From Apibacter raozihei (lineage in GTDB: Bacteria; Bacteroidota; Bacteroidia; Flavobacteriales; Weeksellaceae), in the NCBI RefSeq assembly GCF_004014855.1, contig NZ_CP034930.1, positions 1,550,001-1,614,000 on the forward strand: 64,000 nt of DNA, read 5' to 3'. Below are positions 63,347 through 64,000 of the stretch, piece after piece (within the stretch, counting starts at the first letter, position 1; each line of letters opens with the position of its first letter). The position numbers were made by a program, and so were the translations under genes. Under the pieces are notes generated by a model. The model did no database searches. It worked only from the letters and a program-made list of their open reading frames with translations, and was not told where the DNA came from.

Positions 63347-64000
63347 TTCACAGACATATTTTTCGAAATCGTACGCCTCGCTGGTTAATGTACATGGTAG
63401 CTTATACCATTATGGCGCCTATTATGTTAATTAATGGAGCTTACACAGGTAGTTCCATTGACATATCCGGTTCTCTGGGGGTTATGTCAGAAGATATTAA
63501 TATGGCATATTTTTCCACCTCAGCAGGAATGGCGATTGCATATCCGTTGATTATTAAGCTGAGGCCTGTTATCACTGTAAAAAATGTATTATTATTTACG
63601 TTGCTTTTTCAGATTATATTAAGCATAATCTGTGCTGAAACAGACAAAATGATTATTATTGCTGTATGTAGTTTTTTCATCGGCTTTTTTAAAGCATTTG
63701 CATTACTGGAAATTATACTTATTTTAATGCCTATGCTTAGCCCGGATAATAAACGAGGACTCTTTTATGCTAAATTTTATCCGGTAACATTAGCATTAAG
63801 TCAGCTATCTATGATCCTTACTTCAGAATTAGCTTACCGATATAATTGGCAGCACATGTATTATTTTATGATTGCCCTATTACTGGTGGCTGTTATAGCA
63901 GTCTTATTGACTTTCAAGTACTCAGAACTGCCTTCTATCGTACCTTTGCTTGATGCAGACTGGCTCAGCGTTATTTTATGCTCTATATTTTACATTGCCG
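63343..64000 (+). CDS. MFS efflux permease (3' end outside window)
   Basis: I translated 219 codons from the ATG at 63343 (overlapping the adaptor stop, ATGA) to the window edge. The product has about six membrane helices in this part, with loops 'SEDINMAYFSTSAGMAIAYPLIIKLRP' and 'LSPDNKRGLFYAKFYPVTLALSQLSMIL', fitting a 14-helix drug/proton antiporter of the EmrB type. With the adaptor and TolC channel it would form a tripartite exporter under MarR control. Substrate unknown. Confidence 0.85.
   Translation, partial: MIHRHIFRNRTPRWLMYMVAYTIMAPIMLINGAYTGSSIDISGSLGVMSEDINMAYFSTSAGMAIAYPLIIKLRPVITVKNVLLFTLLFQIILSIICAETDKMIIIAVCSFFIGFFKAFALLEIILILMPMLSPDNKRGLFYAKFYPVTLALSQLSMILTSELAYRYNWQHMYYFMIALLLVAVIAVLLTFKYSELPSIVPLLDADWLSVILCSIFYIA

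Noticed and set aside
1-64000. CRISPR arrays, tRNA or rRNA genes, prophage
   Set aside because: Looked for regular repeats, cloverleaf-like segments and phage genes in all gaps; none seen apart from the tmRNA.

Overview
The window is AT-rich, densely coded DNA from a member of the Bacteroidota, most likely a low-GC flavobacterium (Weeksellaceae-like, by inference). Supporting signs are promoters of the TTG-N18-20-TAnnTTTG type, many lipoproteins with a short lipobox, signal peptides ending in AQ, a hybrid two-component sensor with an AraC-type output domain, an ileS-dksA-lspA operon, and a tmRNA whose tag ends in NEEYALAA. No tRNA, rRNA, CRISPR array, prophage or intact insertion sequence was seen.

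Layout. 1-2.0 kb: a type II restriction endonuclease (running off the left edge) overlapping a Dam-type adenine methylase. 2.2-8.1 kb: an ArsC/Spx-like protein, an operon of three exported proteins of unknown function, an exported lipoprotein MsrB and a GIN-domain (DUF2807-like) protein. 8.1-22.4 kb: core genes (trpS, lspA, dksA-like, ileS, cardiolipin synthase, kdsC, DUF2520 dehydrogenase, pheT, dnaN), a possible small RNA beside trpS, and an unrecognised protein with kinase-like motifs. 22.4-32.8 kb: a large hybrid sensor-regulator whose phospho-accepting histidine is replaced by lysine, divergent from a four-gene block of secreted proteins, followed by a TPR lipoprotein. 33.0-36.0 kb: a decayed region with truncated cupin and AraC genes joined back to back, two GNAT acetyltransferases and 0.8 kb of gene-free DNA. 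36.2-44.1 kb: tmRNA, a SanA-like protein, pth, a GT2 plus membrane-protein pair, mfd and a small HExxH membrane protein. 44.1-50.3 kb: a secreted hydrolase, a secreted C-type-lectin-domain protein, small lipoproteins, a CapA-like protein, two membrane proteins and a Crp/Fnr regulator. 50.4-57.6 kb: mutS, then two tandem FGGY sugar kinases with a GpsA-like dehydrogenase. 57.7-60.2 kb: an ECF sigma factor with two odd partner proteins, and a polysaccharide deacetylase. 60.4-64 kb: a MarR-controlled efflux operon (TolC, HlyD/EmrA, MFS permease) that runs off the right edge.

How the parts work together. The operons that can be read most clearly are ileS-dksA-lspA, pheT-DUF2520-kdsC, the FGGY-FGGY-GpsA operon with its own good promoter, and the marR-tolC-emrA-MFS operon, whose 20-bp palindrome overlaps the -33 element. 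The parts least explained by known systems are the His-less hybrid sensor with its secreted-protein block (22.5-31.8 kb), the kinase-like protein at 21.3 kb, the ECF-sigma locus in which two different proteins share a tryptophan-methionine motif, and the paired sugar kinases with no transporter or aldolase beside them. All functional statements come from reading motifs in the sequence; no database search was run.
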